DNA of 64,000 nt, taken from the NCBI GenBank assembly GCA_002307375.1, contig NTJI01000002.1, positions 186,001 through 250,000 on the forward strand. The letters run 5' to 3'. How positions within the stretch are numbered: the stretch's first letter is position 1; each line of letters starts with the position of its first letter. The DNA is from Lysobacteraceae bacterium NML93-0399 (GTDB taxonomy: Bacteria; Pseudomonadota; Gammaproteobacteria; Xanthomonadales; Xanthomonadaceae). Position numbers and translations under genes: made by a program. Below the pieces are notes generated by a model. The model made no database searches and was not told the origin of the DNA. It saw only the letters and a list, made by a program, of their open reading frames with translations. Shown here piece after piece: positions 25,130 to 33,949 of the stretch.

Positions 25130-27717
25130 TCCAGAACGTCCTGCTGCGGCAATATCCGCAGGTTGTAGGTATTGGCCATGACGAAGCCGTAGGCGCCGGC
25201 GTCGGCGATCAGCACGGTGTCGCCTTCGCGGGTCGCCTTGGGCAGACGGCGGCGCGTGCCGAAAACATCGCTCGATTCACAGATCGGACCGACCACTTCG
25301 ACCACGCCTTCGTCCGCATCGTCGAGACGCGTCAGGTTGTGGATGCCGTGCCAGGCGTCGTACAGCGCCGGCCGCATCAGGCTGTGCATGCCCGCATCGA
25401 CACCGACGCGGCGCGTGCCCAGCTTGTCGACGACCTGGGTGACCGTCGTCAGCAGCACGCCGGCCTCGGCGACGAGGTAACGTCCCGGCTCGATCGCCAG
25501 GCGATAACGCGGGTACTCGGCCTTGATCGCCGCCAGGCCCGCGGCCCAGGCCTGAATGTCGAACGGCACGTCGTCCGGGCGGTAGGGAATCGGCAAACCG
25601 CCGCCGATGTCGATCGTGTCGACGGTGCCGACCGCGTCGGCGAAGCCGGCCAGTTCGGCGTAGACCTCGCGCCAGTGCGCGACGGTCTCGATGCCGCTGC
25701 CCAGATGCGCGTGGATGCCGGTGATGCGCGCGTCGATGTCTTCGGCCGCCAGCAGAAACGCATCGAACGCGCCCAGCGGCAAACCGAACTTCGACGCCGC
25801 ACCGCCGGTGACGACCTTGGCGTGATGGCCGTCGCCGCGGCCCAGATCCAGACGCAGCCACAGGTCGCGGCCACGGAAGACCTCGGGCCAGTTGCGCAGG
25901 GCTTCGACATTGTCGAGCGTGACGGTGACGCCGCGCGCGTAGGCGGCGACGTATTCGACGCGCGGCGCGAAGCTCGGCGTGAACAGCACGCGCGCGGGAT
26001 CGAGACCGGGCAGCACCTCGAACACGTGGTCGAGTTCGCCCTGCGACACACATTCCAGGCCGAAGCCGCTATCGACCAGCGTGCGCAGGATCGCCGGATG
26101 CGGATTGGCCTTGATCGCGAAGAAGCGTTGGTCGATCGCGTCAGCGCTCGACAGCGCAGCGGCGCGTTCGCGGATCGTCGGCAGGTGATAGACGTAATGC
26201 GGGCGGCCGGGTTCGGCCAATGCCAGCAGCGATTCGCGCGCGCCCTGCCACCACTGCGGCGCGCGTTCGCGGCGGCCGTGGGCGATCTCGCGCCAGCTCG
26301 GGCCGAACACGGTGTCGTCCTGCACGGGCATCGCGCCGCTGTCGATCAGCTCGGCGTGCAGCACCGGCAGCAGGCCGTCGGCGTCGGCCTCGTCGATGAC
26401 GAAAGTCAGGTTGAGATCGTTCGACGACTGCGAGATCAGGTGCACGCGTTCCTTGCCGAACGTGGCCCAGACATCCGACAGCTTGTGCAGCAGCGAGCGC
26501 ATGCCGCGGCCGACGAGCGTGATCGCCGCACACGGCGCGATGACCTTGACCCGGCACACTTCGGCCAGATCGTCGCTCAGGCGCGCCAGCACGTCGGTGC
26601 TGACGAGGTTCTCGCTGGGATCCAGCGACACGGTGACGTTGGTCTCCGAGGAACCGATGAGATCGACCGACAGGCCGTGACGCTTGAAGCGCTCGAACAC
26701 GTCGGCGAGAAAGCCCACCTGCTGCCACATGCCGATGCCTTCCATCGACACCAGCACGATGCCGTTGCGGCGGCTGATCGCCTTGACGCCCGGCACCGGT
26801 TCGGCGCTCGCGTCGATCGCGGTGCCCGGCAGGTCCGGGCGCTCGGTATCGAGGATCGCCATCGGCACGCCGCCATCGCGGCAGGGCTTGATCGAACGCG
26901 GATGCAGCACCTTGGCGCCGGTGGTCGCGATTTCCTGGGCCTCGGCGTAATCGAGCCGCGTGATCAGGCGCGCGTCGGGCACGTCGCGCGGATTGGCGCT
27001 GAACATGCCCGGCACATCGGTCCAGATTTCCACACGCCGCGCACCGAGCAGCGCACCGAAGTACGCGGCCGATGTGTCCGAGCCACCGCGGCCGAGAATC
27101 GCGGTGCCGCCGTCGCCATGACGAGCGATGAAGCCCTGGGTCAGCAGCATTCGCGGCGTCTGCGCGGCGAATCGGCTGCGCCAGTCGCCGTCCGGGCTGC
27201 GGTTGCAGTTCACCGACAGCCGCGAGGCCCAGTCGCTCTGGTTCGGCAGCGCGACCGCATCGAGCCAGTCGCGCGCATCACACCAGCCGAAATCCAGGCC
27301 CTGCGCGGCGAGATAGGCCGCGCCGATCGTCGACGACAGCAGCTCGCCCTGCCCCAGCACTTCGGCCTGCCAGTCGAGCGTGCGCGTTGCCGCACGCGCA
27401 TCGGTGGCCAGCGCCTGCAGCGCGGCGAGTCGCGTGCCGAGCACGGCGTCGACATCAAGTTCCAGTTCGGCGACGAACGCACGATGGCGCTCGACCAGCG
27501 CAGCCACGCGCGCGGCCGAATCGGCAGCGCCATCGGCGATCGCGGTCAGTTCGTTGGTGACCCCCGACAACGCCGAGACCACCACCAGCACCCGCGCACC
27601 CTGCTCGTCCGCCCGGCGTTTCGCCAGCCGGCCGATGGTGTCCCAGCGGTGGCGACGCGACACCGAAGTGCCGCCGAACTTGAGCACGATCCAGCGATCG
27701 TCGGACGGAGAAGACAT
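25126..27717 (-). CDS. lysAC: Bifunctional aspartate kinase / diaminopimelate decarboxylase
   Basis: An 863-residue fusion. Residues 1-~460 form an aspartokinase (VLKFGGTSVS at the start, GRGGSDTSAAYFGA, then ACT regulatory segments VSMEGIGMWQQVGFLADVF and ITLVGRGMRSL). Residues ~490-863 form a PLP-dependent diaminopimelate decarboxylase (Lys536 in FAIKANPHP; HLGSGI; GGGLPIPY; EPGRYLVAEAG). It thus catalyses the first and last steps of lysine synthesis. The start at 27717 (MSSPSDDRW) is at the true kinase N-terminus; a longer frame adds 77 non-family residues. It leads the operon with murL and murD2. Confidence 0.95.
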   Translation of the reverse strand: MSSPSDDRWIVLKFGGTSVSRRHRWDTIGRLAKRRADEQGARVLVVVSALSGVTNELTAIADGAADSAARVAALVERHRAFVAELELDVDAVLGTRLAALQALATDARAATRTLDWQAEVLGQGELLSSTIGAAYLAAQGLDFGWCDARDWLDAVALPNQSDWASRLSVNCNRSPDGDWRSRFAAQTPRMLLTQGFIARHGDGGTAILGRGGSDTSAAYFGALLGARRVEIWTDVPGMFSANPRDVPDARLITRLDYAEAQEIATTGAKVLHPRSIKPCRDGGVPMAILDTERPDLPGTAIDASAEPVPGVKAISRRNGIVLVSMEGIGMWQQVGFLADVFERFKRHGLSVDLIGSSETNVTVSLDPSENLVSTDVLARLSDDLAEVCRVKVIAPCAAITLVGRGMRSLLHKLSDVWATFGKERVHLISQSSNDLNLTFVIDEADADGLLPVLHAELIDSGAMPVQDDTVFGPSWREIAHGRRERAPQWWQGARESLLALAEPGRPHYVYHLPTIRERAAALSSADAIDQRFFAIKANPHPAILRTLVDSGFGLECVSQGELDHVFEVLPGLDPARVLFTPSFAPRVEYVAAYARGVTVTLDNVEALRNWPEVFRGRDLWLRLDLGRGDGHHAKVVTGGAASKFGLPLGAFDAFLLAAEDIDARITGIHAHLGSGIETVAHWREVYAELAGFADAVGTVDTIDIGGGLPIPYRPDDVPFDIQAWAAGLAAIKAEYPRYRLAIEPGRYLVAEAGVLLTTVTQVVDKLGTRRVGVDAGMHSLMRPALYDAWHGIHNLTRLDDADEGVVEVVGPICESSDVFGTRRRLPKATREGDTVLIADAGAYGFVMANTYNLRILPQQDVLE

Positions 27718-27830
27718 CGAGGCAGGAATCTCGCAGAAACGGACGCGTCCGTGCGTGGGAGTCGCGGCCGGTGTGGCAACGCGCGTGGTGACCGGCGATT
27801 CTAAAGCAAGCCCCGCACGAGAGACCGCCG

Positions 27831-28700
27831 ATGCACCGCCGTTATCTGCAACTGGATGTGTTCGCCGACCGGCCCGGCGCCGGCAATCCGCTGGGCGTGG
27901 TGATCGACTCGGACGGACTGGACGGCGCGGCGATGCAGGCGATCGCAAGCTGGACCAACCTGTCGGAAACCATCTTCCTGCTGCCGGCGGGCGCGGGCGC
28001 CGACTACCGCGTGCGCATCTTCACCCCGCGCCAGGAGCTGCCGTTCGCCGGGCATCCGAGCGTCGGCGCAGCCTGGGCAGCGATCGACCAGCAGCTGGCG
28101 CGCCCGCACGACGGCGCTCTGGTGCAGCAGTGCGCGGCCGGCCTGCTGCCGGTGCGCGTCGAGACCGACCTGACCGGAATCCGCACACACGTGCGTGCGC
28201 CGCGCACCGTCGAACGCCCGCATCCGCCGCAGGCCGCGAGGGAACTGACGGCCGCGCTGCGCCGGCTCGAAGCCCTGGACGCGCCGCATGCCCTGCTCGA
28301 CAACGGGCCGCGCTGGTGGTGCGTGGATCTTGGCGACGCTGCCAGGGTGCGTGCGCTGAAGCAGCCGTTGCCGGAGATTGCTGCGCTGTGCCTGGCCAGC
28401 GACGCGGTCGGACTGGCCGTCGTCGGCCGCAGCACGGTCGATGACCACGCGCTGGCGGTCCGTGCGTTCTGCCCGCAGGACGGCATTCCCGAAGACCCGG
28501 TCACCGGCAGCGCCAACGCCGCGATCGCCGCGTGGTTGCACAAGGCCGGCGCTGGAAACGGAGAGGCGATCCGCTACGTCGCCAGCCAGGGCCGGGAGCT
28601 GGGCCGCGACGGGCGCGTCGAGATCGAGATCGACGCCGCGGGCGAGGTCTGGATCGGCGGCGCGGTGCAGGCGGTGATCCGCGGGACGTTCGACTGGTAG
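27831..28700 (+). CDS. PhzF family epimerase/isomerase (copy 1)
   Basis: A 289-residue PhzF-fold protein made of two diaminopimelate-epimerase-like halves. It has the opening LDVFADRPGAGNPLGVV, the catalytic Glu46 in SETIFLLP, the FAGHPSVGAA motif and the second-half PVTGSANAAIAAWL. Most members outside phenazine clusters have unknown substrates; no phenazine genes are present here. It is divergent from lysAC and precedes a paralogue by 115 bases. Confidence 0.9.
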   Translation: MHRRYLQLDVFADRPGAGNPLGVVIDSDGLDGAAMQAIASWTNLSETIFLLPAGAGADYRVRIFTPRQELPFAGHPSVGAAWAAIDQQLARPHDGALVQQCAAGLLPVRVETDLTGIRTHVRAPRTVERPHPPQAARELTAALRRLEALDAPHALLDNGPRWWCVDLGDAARVRALKQPLPEIAALCLASDAVGLAVVGRSTVDDHALAVRAFCPQDGIPEDPVTGSANAAIAAWLHKAGAGNGEAIRYVASQGRELGRDGRVEIEIDAAGEVWIGGAVQAVIRGTFDW

Positions 28701-28815
28701 TTCCGGCACGACGTCGCACGCGTGTCGCCGGCCGACGTACGCGCGAGGTTCACGACGCTCTTGGAACAGGTTCGAAGCGGGCCGCTACACTGTCGCGCCG
28801 CGTGACGCCCAAGCC

Positions 28816-29694
28816 ATGACTTCCCGCTGCTTCGTCCAGGTGGACGTGTTCGCCGACCGGCCCGGTGCCGGCAATCCGCTGGCCGTGGTGCTCGATGCCG
28901 AAGGTCTCGACGACGCCGCGATGCAGGCCATCGCCCGCTGGACACGCCTGCCCGAGACCACGTTCGTGTTTCCGGCCACGTCTGCGGACGCCAGCTATCG
29001 CATCCGCATGTTCTCGCCGCGCCGCGAAGTGCCGTTCGCCGGTCATCCGAGCGTCGGCACCGCGCACGTGGTGCTCGAATCGGGGCTCGCCACGCCGCGC
29101 GACGGCCTGCTGGTGCAGGACGGGATCGCCGGCAAGCTGCCGCTGGAAGTCGTCGGCGACGGTGCCACGCGCACGATTGCCGTGCGCACGCCGCGGGCGT
29201 CGGTCGTCGAAACCGCATCGGCGGCTGACCCACGCCTGCAGGCCGCCCTCGCCGGCCTCCCGCTCGGCGCGCTGCCCCCGGTGCTGATGGATGGTGGCCG
29301 CCGCTGGTGGCTGGCCGAACTCGCCAGCGAAGCCGAACTGCGCGCGGTCACGCCGGACTGGAACGCGATCGGCGCGCTCGCCGAGTCGACCGGCAGCATG
29401 GGCCTGTGCGCGTTCGCTCGCTCCGACGATCCGGTGCATCACCTGGCCGTGCGCGCCTTTGTCGGCTCGACCGGGCATTTCGAGGACGCCGCCTCGGGCG
29501 CGGCGAACGCGACGCTGGCGGCATGGCTCGCCGAGCGCGATGCGCTGCCGGGGCAGAACGGCCGTTACCGCATCAGCCAGGGGCGCGAGGTCGGCCACGA
29601 CGCGATCATCGAACTGCATGTCGACGGCAATGGCGACGTGTGGTCGGGGGGACGCGTGCAGACCGTGGTGCGCGGGGCGATTGACTGGCGCTGA
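28816..29694 (+). CDS. PhzF family epimerase/isomerase (copy 2)
   Basis: A 292-residue paralogue of the preceding gene with the same opening (VQVDVFADRPGAGNPLAVV), Glu47 in PETTFVFP and the same FAGHPSVGTA motif. The second-half loop reads ASGAANATLAAWL instead of TGSANA. The middle portion has drifted, so the two probably act on different substrates. It is convergent with the osmC-like gene, with two REPINs between. Confidence 0.9.
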   Translation: MTSRCFVQVDVFADRPGAGNPLAVVLDAEGLDDAAMQAIARWTRLPETTFVFPATSADASYRIRMFSPRREVPFAGHPSVGTAHVVLESGLATPRDGLLVQDGIAGKLPLEVVGDGATRTIAVRTPRASVVETASAADPRLQAALAGLPLGALPPVLMDGGRRWWLAELASEAELRAVTPDWNAIGALAESTGSMGLCAFARSDDPVHHLAVRAFVGSTGHFEDAASGAANATLAAWLAERDALPGQNGRYRISQGREVGHDAIIELHVDGNGDVWSGGRVQTVVRGAIDWR

Positions 29695-29739
29695 GGGGCC
29701 GGTTTTTCCGGTCATGCGCATTGACGCGTCGTGCTCTTA

Positions 29740-29805
29740 CGTAGGCGCGCGTTTGGGCGTCAGGTGTTACTGGGAACGCCTTTCGCGCGCGAGCGCGCTC
29801 CTACA
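29740..29805. repeat. Half-degenerate REPIN after phzF copy 2
   Basis: A good minus-oriented REP (29783-29805, tcgcgcgcgagcgcgctcctaca) is paired with a decayed plus copy (29740-29762, gtaggcgcgcgtttgggcgtc). Spacing matches the other REPINs. Confidence 0.7.
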
Positions 29806-29918
29806 GGGAAGCGGTTTTTCGCGCGGCGGAGTGTTTATGGCAGGCGGCAGACCATTTAGCCCGCGCCCGTGTTCGGCTCGCGCCGGGCGCCCCGGTTCCG
29901 TGGGGCGCCCAGGCTCCG

Positions 29919-30014
29919 TGCAGGAGCGCGCTCGCGCGCGAAACGTTTTACCGGTGAAGCGTCTTTCGGAACGGCTTCGCTGCAACGCCCTTCGCGCGCG
30001 AGCGTGCTCCTATA
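29919..30014. repeat. Second REPIN, diverged, before osmC-like gene end
   Basis: A plus arm at 29919-29941 (tgcaggagcgcgctcgcgcgcga, GTAG changed to GCAG) and a minus arm at 29992-30014 (ending ctcctata) enclose a 50-base spacer, longer than in the other pairs. Both arms carry foot mutations, suggesting an older insertion. Confidence 0.75.
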
Positions 30015-30016
30015 TG

Positions 30017-30046
30017 AAAGCCGCGCCGGTCGCCCGGCGCGGCTTT
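30017..30046. terminator. Bidirectional intrinsic terminator-like hairpin
   Basis: A 13-base-pair perfect stem (aaagccgcgccgg / ccggcgcggcttt) with loop tcgc. It lies 21 bases after the stop of the minus-strand osmC-like gene and on the 3' side of the plus-strand phzF gene. The A/T ends on both sides can give short U-tracts in either direction. Confidence 0.8.
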
Positions 30047-30067
30047 CCGAAAAATCCTGCAGGCCGA

Positions 30068-30502
30068 TCAGCCCTCGAGCTCGGCATCCAGCGTCAGCGG
30101 CACGGCCGAGAGCGCCTTCGACACCGGGCAGTTCTGCTTGGCGTCATCGGCAATCTCGCGGAACTTCGCCGCCTCGATGCCCGGCACCTTGGCTCGCGTC
30201 TTGAGGCGGATCGCGCTCAGCTGCGGGCCGCCATCCATCGACAGGTCGACGTCGGCACGGGTGTCCAGCGATTCGGGCGGAAAGCCCGCCTCGGTGAGCT
30301 TGGCCGACAGCGCCATCGTGAAGCAGCCCGCGTGCGCGGCGGCGATCAGTTCCTCGGGGTTGGTGCCCTTCTCGTCACCGAAGCGGGTGCCGAACGCGTA
30401 GCGGGTGTCGCTGAGCAGGCCGCTCTGCGGCGTCGACAGCGTGCCCTTGCCGGACTTCAGGTCGCCGGTCCAGCGGGCGGTGGCGTGGCGGGAAATACCC
30501 AT
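30068..30502 (-). CDS. OsmC family peroxiredoxin-like protein
   Basis: A 144-residue OsmC/Ohr-fold thiol peroxidase. The two redox cysteines are Cys60 in AAAHAGCFTMAL and Cys125 in NCPVSKAL. The N-terminal RHATARWTGDLKSGKGTLST matches the OsmC subgroup rather than Ohr. It detoxifies organic hydroperoxides in the cytoplasm with lipoylated or other dithiol partners. Length is normal. Confidence 0.93.
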   Translation of the reverse strand: MGISRHATARWTGDLKSGKGTLSTPQSGLLSDTRYAFGTRFGDEKGTNPEELIAAAHAGCFTMALSAKLTEAGFPPESLDTRADVDLSMDGGPQLSAIRLKTRAKVPGIEAAKFREIADDAKQNCPVSKALSAVPLTLDAELEG

Positions 30503-30616
30503 GCGTATTCTCCTCTCGTGGTCGTGGTCGGGGCACGACGGTAACGCCGCCGTCGTTATGTGCGCGTCCGCATCCGGGCTGCGACATGGTCACGGCGAAC
30601 AGAGGATGATCCGGCC

Positions 30617-31033
30617 ATGACGATTGCCCCCGCCCTCGCTGCCGTGCTCGCCGACATCGTGCTGGCCGCACACGTGGCCATCGCCGCCTTCGTCGTCTGC
30701 ATCACCCTGGCATTGCTGGTCGGCGGGCCGCTGGGCTGGCGCTGGCTGCGACGGCCGTGGCTGCGGTGGACGCACGTGGCGCTGGTGGTGGTGATCGCCC
30801 TGCAGGCGTGGCTCGGGCGCCTGTGTCCGCTGACGATCTGGGAGCAATGGCTGCGCGCCCGCGCCGGGCAGGCGGTCTATACCGAATCCTTCGTCGCGCA
30901 CTGGCTGTCGCGACTGCTGTTCTTCGAGGCGCCCTGGTGGGTCTTCGTCGCCGCCTACAGCGCCCTGGTTCTCGTGGTGGTTGCAGCCTGGTTTCGATGG
31001 CCGCCTCGGGCACGTCGCGCCGACCGGCCCTGA
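30617..31033 (+). CDS. DUF2784 membrane protein
   Basis: A 138-residue protein with about four transmembrane segments. The family core is WLRWTHVALVVVIALQAWLG with RLCPLTIWEQWLRARAG, and a C-terminal YTESFVAHWLSRLLFFEAPWWVF. The function is unknown. The start at 30617 was chosen because the hydrophobic N-terminus begins there (MTIAPALAAVLADIVLAAHV). Confidence 0.85.
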   Translation: MTIAPALAAVLADIVLAAHVAIAAFVVCITLALLVGGPLGWRWLRRPWLRWTHVALVVVIALQAWLGRLCPLTIWEQWLRARAGQAVYTESFVAHWLSRLLFFEAPWWVFVAAYSALVLVVVAAWFRWPPRARRADRP

Positions 31034-31158
31034 GCGCGCGAAAGCCCTGTTTTTTTGCGGTTTCCTATTGGCGCGGCCCCCGCGATGCCCTACATTCCGC
31101 TAGCCGGCTCGCTCGGCCCGGACACATCAACCCAATACGACGAGGGAACCAGACACTC

Positions 31159-31563
31159 ATGGCAACGAAGAAGGCCCCCACCAAGAAAGCCCCGGCCAAG
31201 AAGGCTGCTGCGCCGAAGAAGGCTGCGGCCGCCAAGCCGGCAGCACCGAAGCCGATCAAGGAAGCCCTGAGCAAGTCGGGCCTGGTCGCGCACATCGCCG
31301 AATCCACCGGCCTGGCGCCGAAGGACGTGCGCTCGGTGTTCACCGCGCTCGAAGGCGCCGTGCACGGTTCGGTCAGCAAGAAGGGCGTGGGTTCGTTCAC
31401 CCTGCCGGGTCTGCTGAAGATCACCTCGGTCAGCGTGCCGGCCAAGCCGAAGCGCAAGGGCATCAACCCCTTCACCAAGGAAGAGCAGTGGTTCGCCGCC
31501 AAGCCCGCCTCGGTCAAGGTCAAGGTGCGCCCGCTCAAGAAGCTCAAGGACGCTGCTGCCTGA
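31159..31563 (+). CDS. HU-family DNA-binding protein with Lys/Ala-rich N-terminal tail
   Basis: A 134-residue protein. Residues 1-34 are a histone H1-like tail built of KKAP/KKAA units. Residues ~38-134 form an HU/IHF-like domain (ALSKSGLVAHIAESTGLAPKDVRSVFTALE, VSKKGVGSFTLPGLLKITSV). The DNA-intercalating arm carries KPKRKGINPFTKEEQWF, close to the NPxT of HU. gaggga precedes the ATG at 31159. A strong terminator follows. It is expected to be an abundant nucleoid protein; the tail is not part of canonical HU. Confidence 0.88.
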   Translation: MATKKAPTKKAPAKKAAAPKKAAAAKPAAPKPIKEALSKSGLVAHIAESTGLAPKDVRSVFTALEGAVHGSVSKKGVGSFTLPGLLKITSVSVPAKPKRKGINPFTKEEQWFAAKPASVKVKVRPLKKLKDAAA

Positions 31564-31586
31564 TCCCAGGCGCCGGATGTTCTTCG

Positions 31587-31619
31587 ATCGGGACGGCCTT
31601 GGCCGTCCCGATTTCGTTT
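31587..31619 (+). terminator. Rho-independent terminator of the HU-like gene
   Basis: A 12-base-pair perfect stem (atcgggacggcc / ggccgtcccgat) with a two-base loop, followed by ttcgttt, 23 bases after the stop codon. Confidence 0.9.
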
Positions 31620-31947
31620 CGGGGATTGCGTTTCCGGTCAGGTCGAAATCCGAAAAGCGGCCGAGCAGTGTGCGGCGCTTTCCCATCCGCCGTCGCCGAT
31701 GCATCCAGCGCCCGCCGGGTGCCACGACCACCAGGCGGATATCGCGCCGCGACCGGGCGTGGTACCTGGCAGGCGTCCGGGTGATTCCTCTGCTTCGACT
31801 CGGCGATGCGCACCAGATCGCGCCTGCTTGCGAACGCGCCGACAAGCCCCGATCCAAAGCCTCGTCACCTGTTGCACGCCGTGCACACAGGTTGAACGCT
31901 GACCGCCGCAAGCTCGGCGCCGCTCTTTCCCTACCGGATGTCGACCG
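31620..31947. other. Gene-free stretch after the HU terminator
   Basis: About 330 bases between the HU terminator and the DUF533 gene. Open frames here lack coding character and end in arbitrary places. I see no repeat, RNA gene or convincing promoter in it. Confidence 0.5.
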
Positions 31948-32589
31948 ATGAGTTTCCAGGGTTTCCTCAATCACCTGCTCACTTCCCAGGCCGGCGGCAA
32001 GCCCGGCAGCAGCCTGCTCAATGCCGATTTCGGCAAGGGCGCCGCGACCGGCGGCGCGCTGGGCCTGTTGTTGGGCAAGAACCGCAAGACGCGCAAGCTC
32101 GCGACCTACGGCGGCCTCGCCGCGATCGGCGTGATGGCCTACAAGGCCTACGGCGACTACCAGAAACAGCAGGCCGGCGTGGCTGCACCGGCGCCGCAGA
32201 CGGTCGACCGCCTGCCCGCGCCCCAGGTCGACCTGCACAGCCAGGCCATCCTCAAGGCCCTGGTCGCCGCGGCGAAGGCCGATGGCCACGTGGACGCACG
32301 CGAGCGCGAGCTGATCGAAGGCGAGTTCAAGCGCATCGACGAAGGCGCCGATGTGCAGCAGTGGCTGCATGCCGAACTCGGCAAACCGCTCGATCCGGCC
32401 GAAGTGGCCAGCGCGGCGAGCACACCGGAAATCGCCTCGGAGATGTATCTGGCCAGCGTGCTCGTGGCCGACGAGACCAATTTCATGGAACGCAGCTATC
32501 TCGACGAGCTCGCGCGCCAGCTCAAGCTTGCGCCGGAACTGCAGACGCGTCTGGAGCAGGAAGTGCAGGCCGCGGGCGACGCACGCTGA
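31948..32589 (+). CDS. DUF533 family protein (YebE-like, TerB-type domain)
   Basis: A 213-residue protein. A glycine-rich hydrophobic region (GKGAATGGALGLLLG, then LATYGGLAAIGVMAYKAYGDY; about residues 30-70) forms the membrane part. The C-terminal ~100 residues are a TerB-like helical domain (ILKALVAAAKADGHVDARERELIEGEF ... ETNFMERSYLDELARQLKL). The domain is related to tellurite-resistance TerB, but resistance is not implied. It stands alone between a terminator and the M23 gene. Confidence 0.87.
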   Translation: MSFQGFLNHLLTSQAGGKPGSSLLNADFGKGAATGGALGLLLGKNRKTRKLATYGGLAAIGVMAYKAYGDYQKQQAGVAAPAPQTVDRLPAPQVDLHSQAILKALVAAAKADGHVDARERELIEGEFKRIDEGADVQQWLHAELGKPLDPAEVASAASTPEIASEMYLASVLVADETNFMERSYLDELARQLKLAPELQTRLEQEVQAAGDAR

Positions 32590-32692
32590 AGATGTCCGCA
32601 TCGGCGCGAACGGCCTGCAATGCAGGCCGTTCGCGTCTCCGGCGTCCACCGCGCTGACCCGCGCTTCGCGGCCGGCCTGAGACGCTGTCGCC

Positions 32693-33331
32693 ATGCACGA
32701 TTCCGATTCCACCCGCGCGCCACCGCCGGACGCCAGGCCGCCGAAGCGTGCGCCACACCGTGACTACACCCCGCAACTGCGTGCAACCCTGCGCTTCGTG
32801 TTCGTGGTCGCGCTGCTCGCCGCGGCCGGCTACTGGGCCTGGCATCAGCCTTTCATGGCGCAGCCGCGCGCCATCGCCGCGCTGACGACGGCATCGCCGC
32901 CCACGACCTTGCCGATGCCCGTCGACGGCGTCAGCGCCGCGCGCGTGGCCGATACCTATGGCGCGCCGCGTGGCCGGGATCGCAGCCATGAAGGCGTCGA
33001 CATCTTCGCGCCTCGCGGCACGCCGGTGCGCAGCACGACCGACGGCCTCGTCGTGGGCGTGCGTGATGCGGGCCTTGGTGGCAAACAGGTCTGGGTGATG
33101 GGCCCCGGACGCCACCGCCACTACTACGCGCATCTCGACGGCTTCGCCGAATTCCTGGAGGTCGGCGATCTCGTGCGTCCGGGCGATGCCCTGGGCGTCG
33201 TCGGCGACACCGGCAATGCACGCGGCACGCCGCCGCATCTGCATTACGGCGTCTACGGCCCCGAAGGTGCATTCGATCCGCTGCCGCTGCTGCGCGCGCA
33301 CGACGCCGACAACGCCGGCGCATCGCGCTAG
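32693..33331 (+). CDS. M23 family metallopeptidase (LytM-type), membrane-anchored
   Basis: A 212-residue protein with a Pro-rich cytoplasmic start, one transmembrane helix at about 33-50 (FVFVVALLAAAGYWAW) and a periplasmic M23 domain. Zinc ligands are intact: HEGVDIFAPRGTPV gives the HxxxD pair and PPHLHYGVY gives the HxH. It should cleave peptidoglycan cross-bridges; with all ligands present it is probably active rather than a regulatory EnvC-like form. A 42-base gap leads to the next gene. Confidence 0.9.
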   Translation: MHDSDSTRAPPPDARPPKRAPHRDYTPQLRATLRFVFVVALLAAAGYWAWHQPFMAQPRAIAALTTASPPTTLPMPVDGVSAARVADTYGAPRGRDRSHEGVDIFAPRGTPVRSTTDGLVVGVRDAGLGGKQVWVMGPGRHRHYYAHLDGFAEFLEVGDLVRPGDALGVVGDTGNARGTPPHLHYGVYGPEGAFDPLPLLRAHDADNAGASR

Positions 33332-33373
33332 CATCCGCGCACCGCCGCGTCGGCGGCGACAGGAGAGGACCCG

Positions 33374-33916
33374 ATGTCGCATCGTGCCTGGTGGCTCGTC
33401 ATCGCAGCACTGGTGCTGCTGGGTGTCGTCATCGCGTTGCAGGACGGCCTGCGCGTGCAACCCGCGACAGCAGATGCCGACCTCGTCCCGGTCGCCCAGA
33501 CGCCCGCCCGGATCAGTGAGGGCCGGCACGCATCGTCGGACATCGATCAAGCCACGCGCCTCGCCCAGGCCGATGCGATGCGCGAAGCGGTCGAAACCCT
33601 TCCCGGTTATTTCCCGGTGCTGTTCCGCGAGGACACCGCCGAAGCCGACGCGTTCTGGCTGCACGGGCGTCCGGCCGCGCAAGGCGAAGCGGATCTGCGC
33701 GCGCTCGAGCACGTCAGCGGGCTGCGCGTCGACAACGCGCCGCCCGAAGTATTAAGCGCAGGCCCGGCTCCCGACTCGGTCCGTGTGCCGGTACGCCTGC
33801 GCATCGGCGGACAGGGGCCGCTGCGGCGCTACACCGGCCATCACGATCTGCGTCGCGACGCGGACGGCTGGCGCATCGTGGCCGCGTCCATCGCGCGCTC
33901 ACCCGAGCCCGGCTAA
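33374..33916 (+). CDS. Hypothetical exported or anchored protein
   Basis: A 180-residue protein of no family I recognise. It has one N-terminal hydrophobic helix (residues 5-22, WWLVIAALVLLGVVIAL). A soluble region follows, with AETLPGYFPVLF-like and ALEHVSGLRVDN segments and a C-terminal RYTGHHDLRRDADGWRIVAASI, suggesting a small beta-rich periplasmic domain. The aggagag 5-12 bases before ATG 33374 supports the start. It is spaced 42 bases after the M23 gene and 33 bases before the next. Confidence 0.6.
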   Translation: MSHRAWWLVIAALVLLGVVIALQDGLRVQPATADADLVPVAQTPARISEGRHASSDIDQATRLAQADAMREAVETLPGYFPVLFREDTAEADAFWLHGRPAAQGEADLRALEHVSGLRVDNAPPEVLSAGPAPDSVRVPVRLRIGGQGPLRRYTGHHDLRRDADGWRIVAASIARSPEPG

Positions 33917-33949
33917 CCTGTCGCGCGCGATTTCTCGGACACCTGGGCA

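Noticed and set aside
25339..27804. An 821-residue open frame opposite lysAC
   Set aside because: Exact antisense shadow of the aspartokinase/decarboxylase coding region; no domain or sensible start.
27831..29694. Considered as part of a phenazine cluster because of PhzF-type proteins
   Set aside because: No other phenazine genes occur; PhzF-fold proteins are common outside such clusters.
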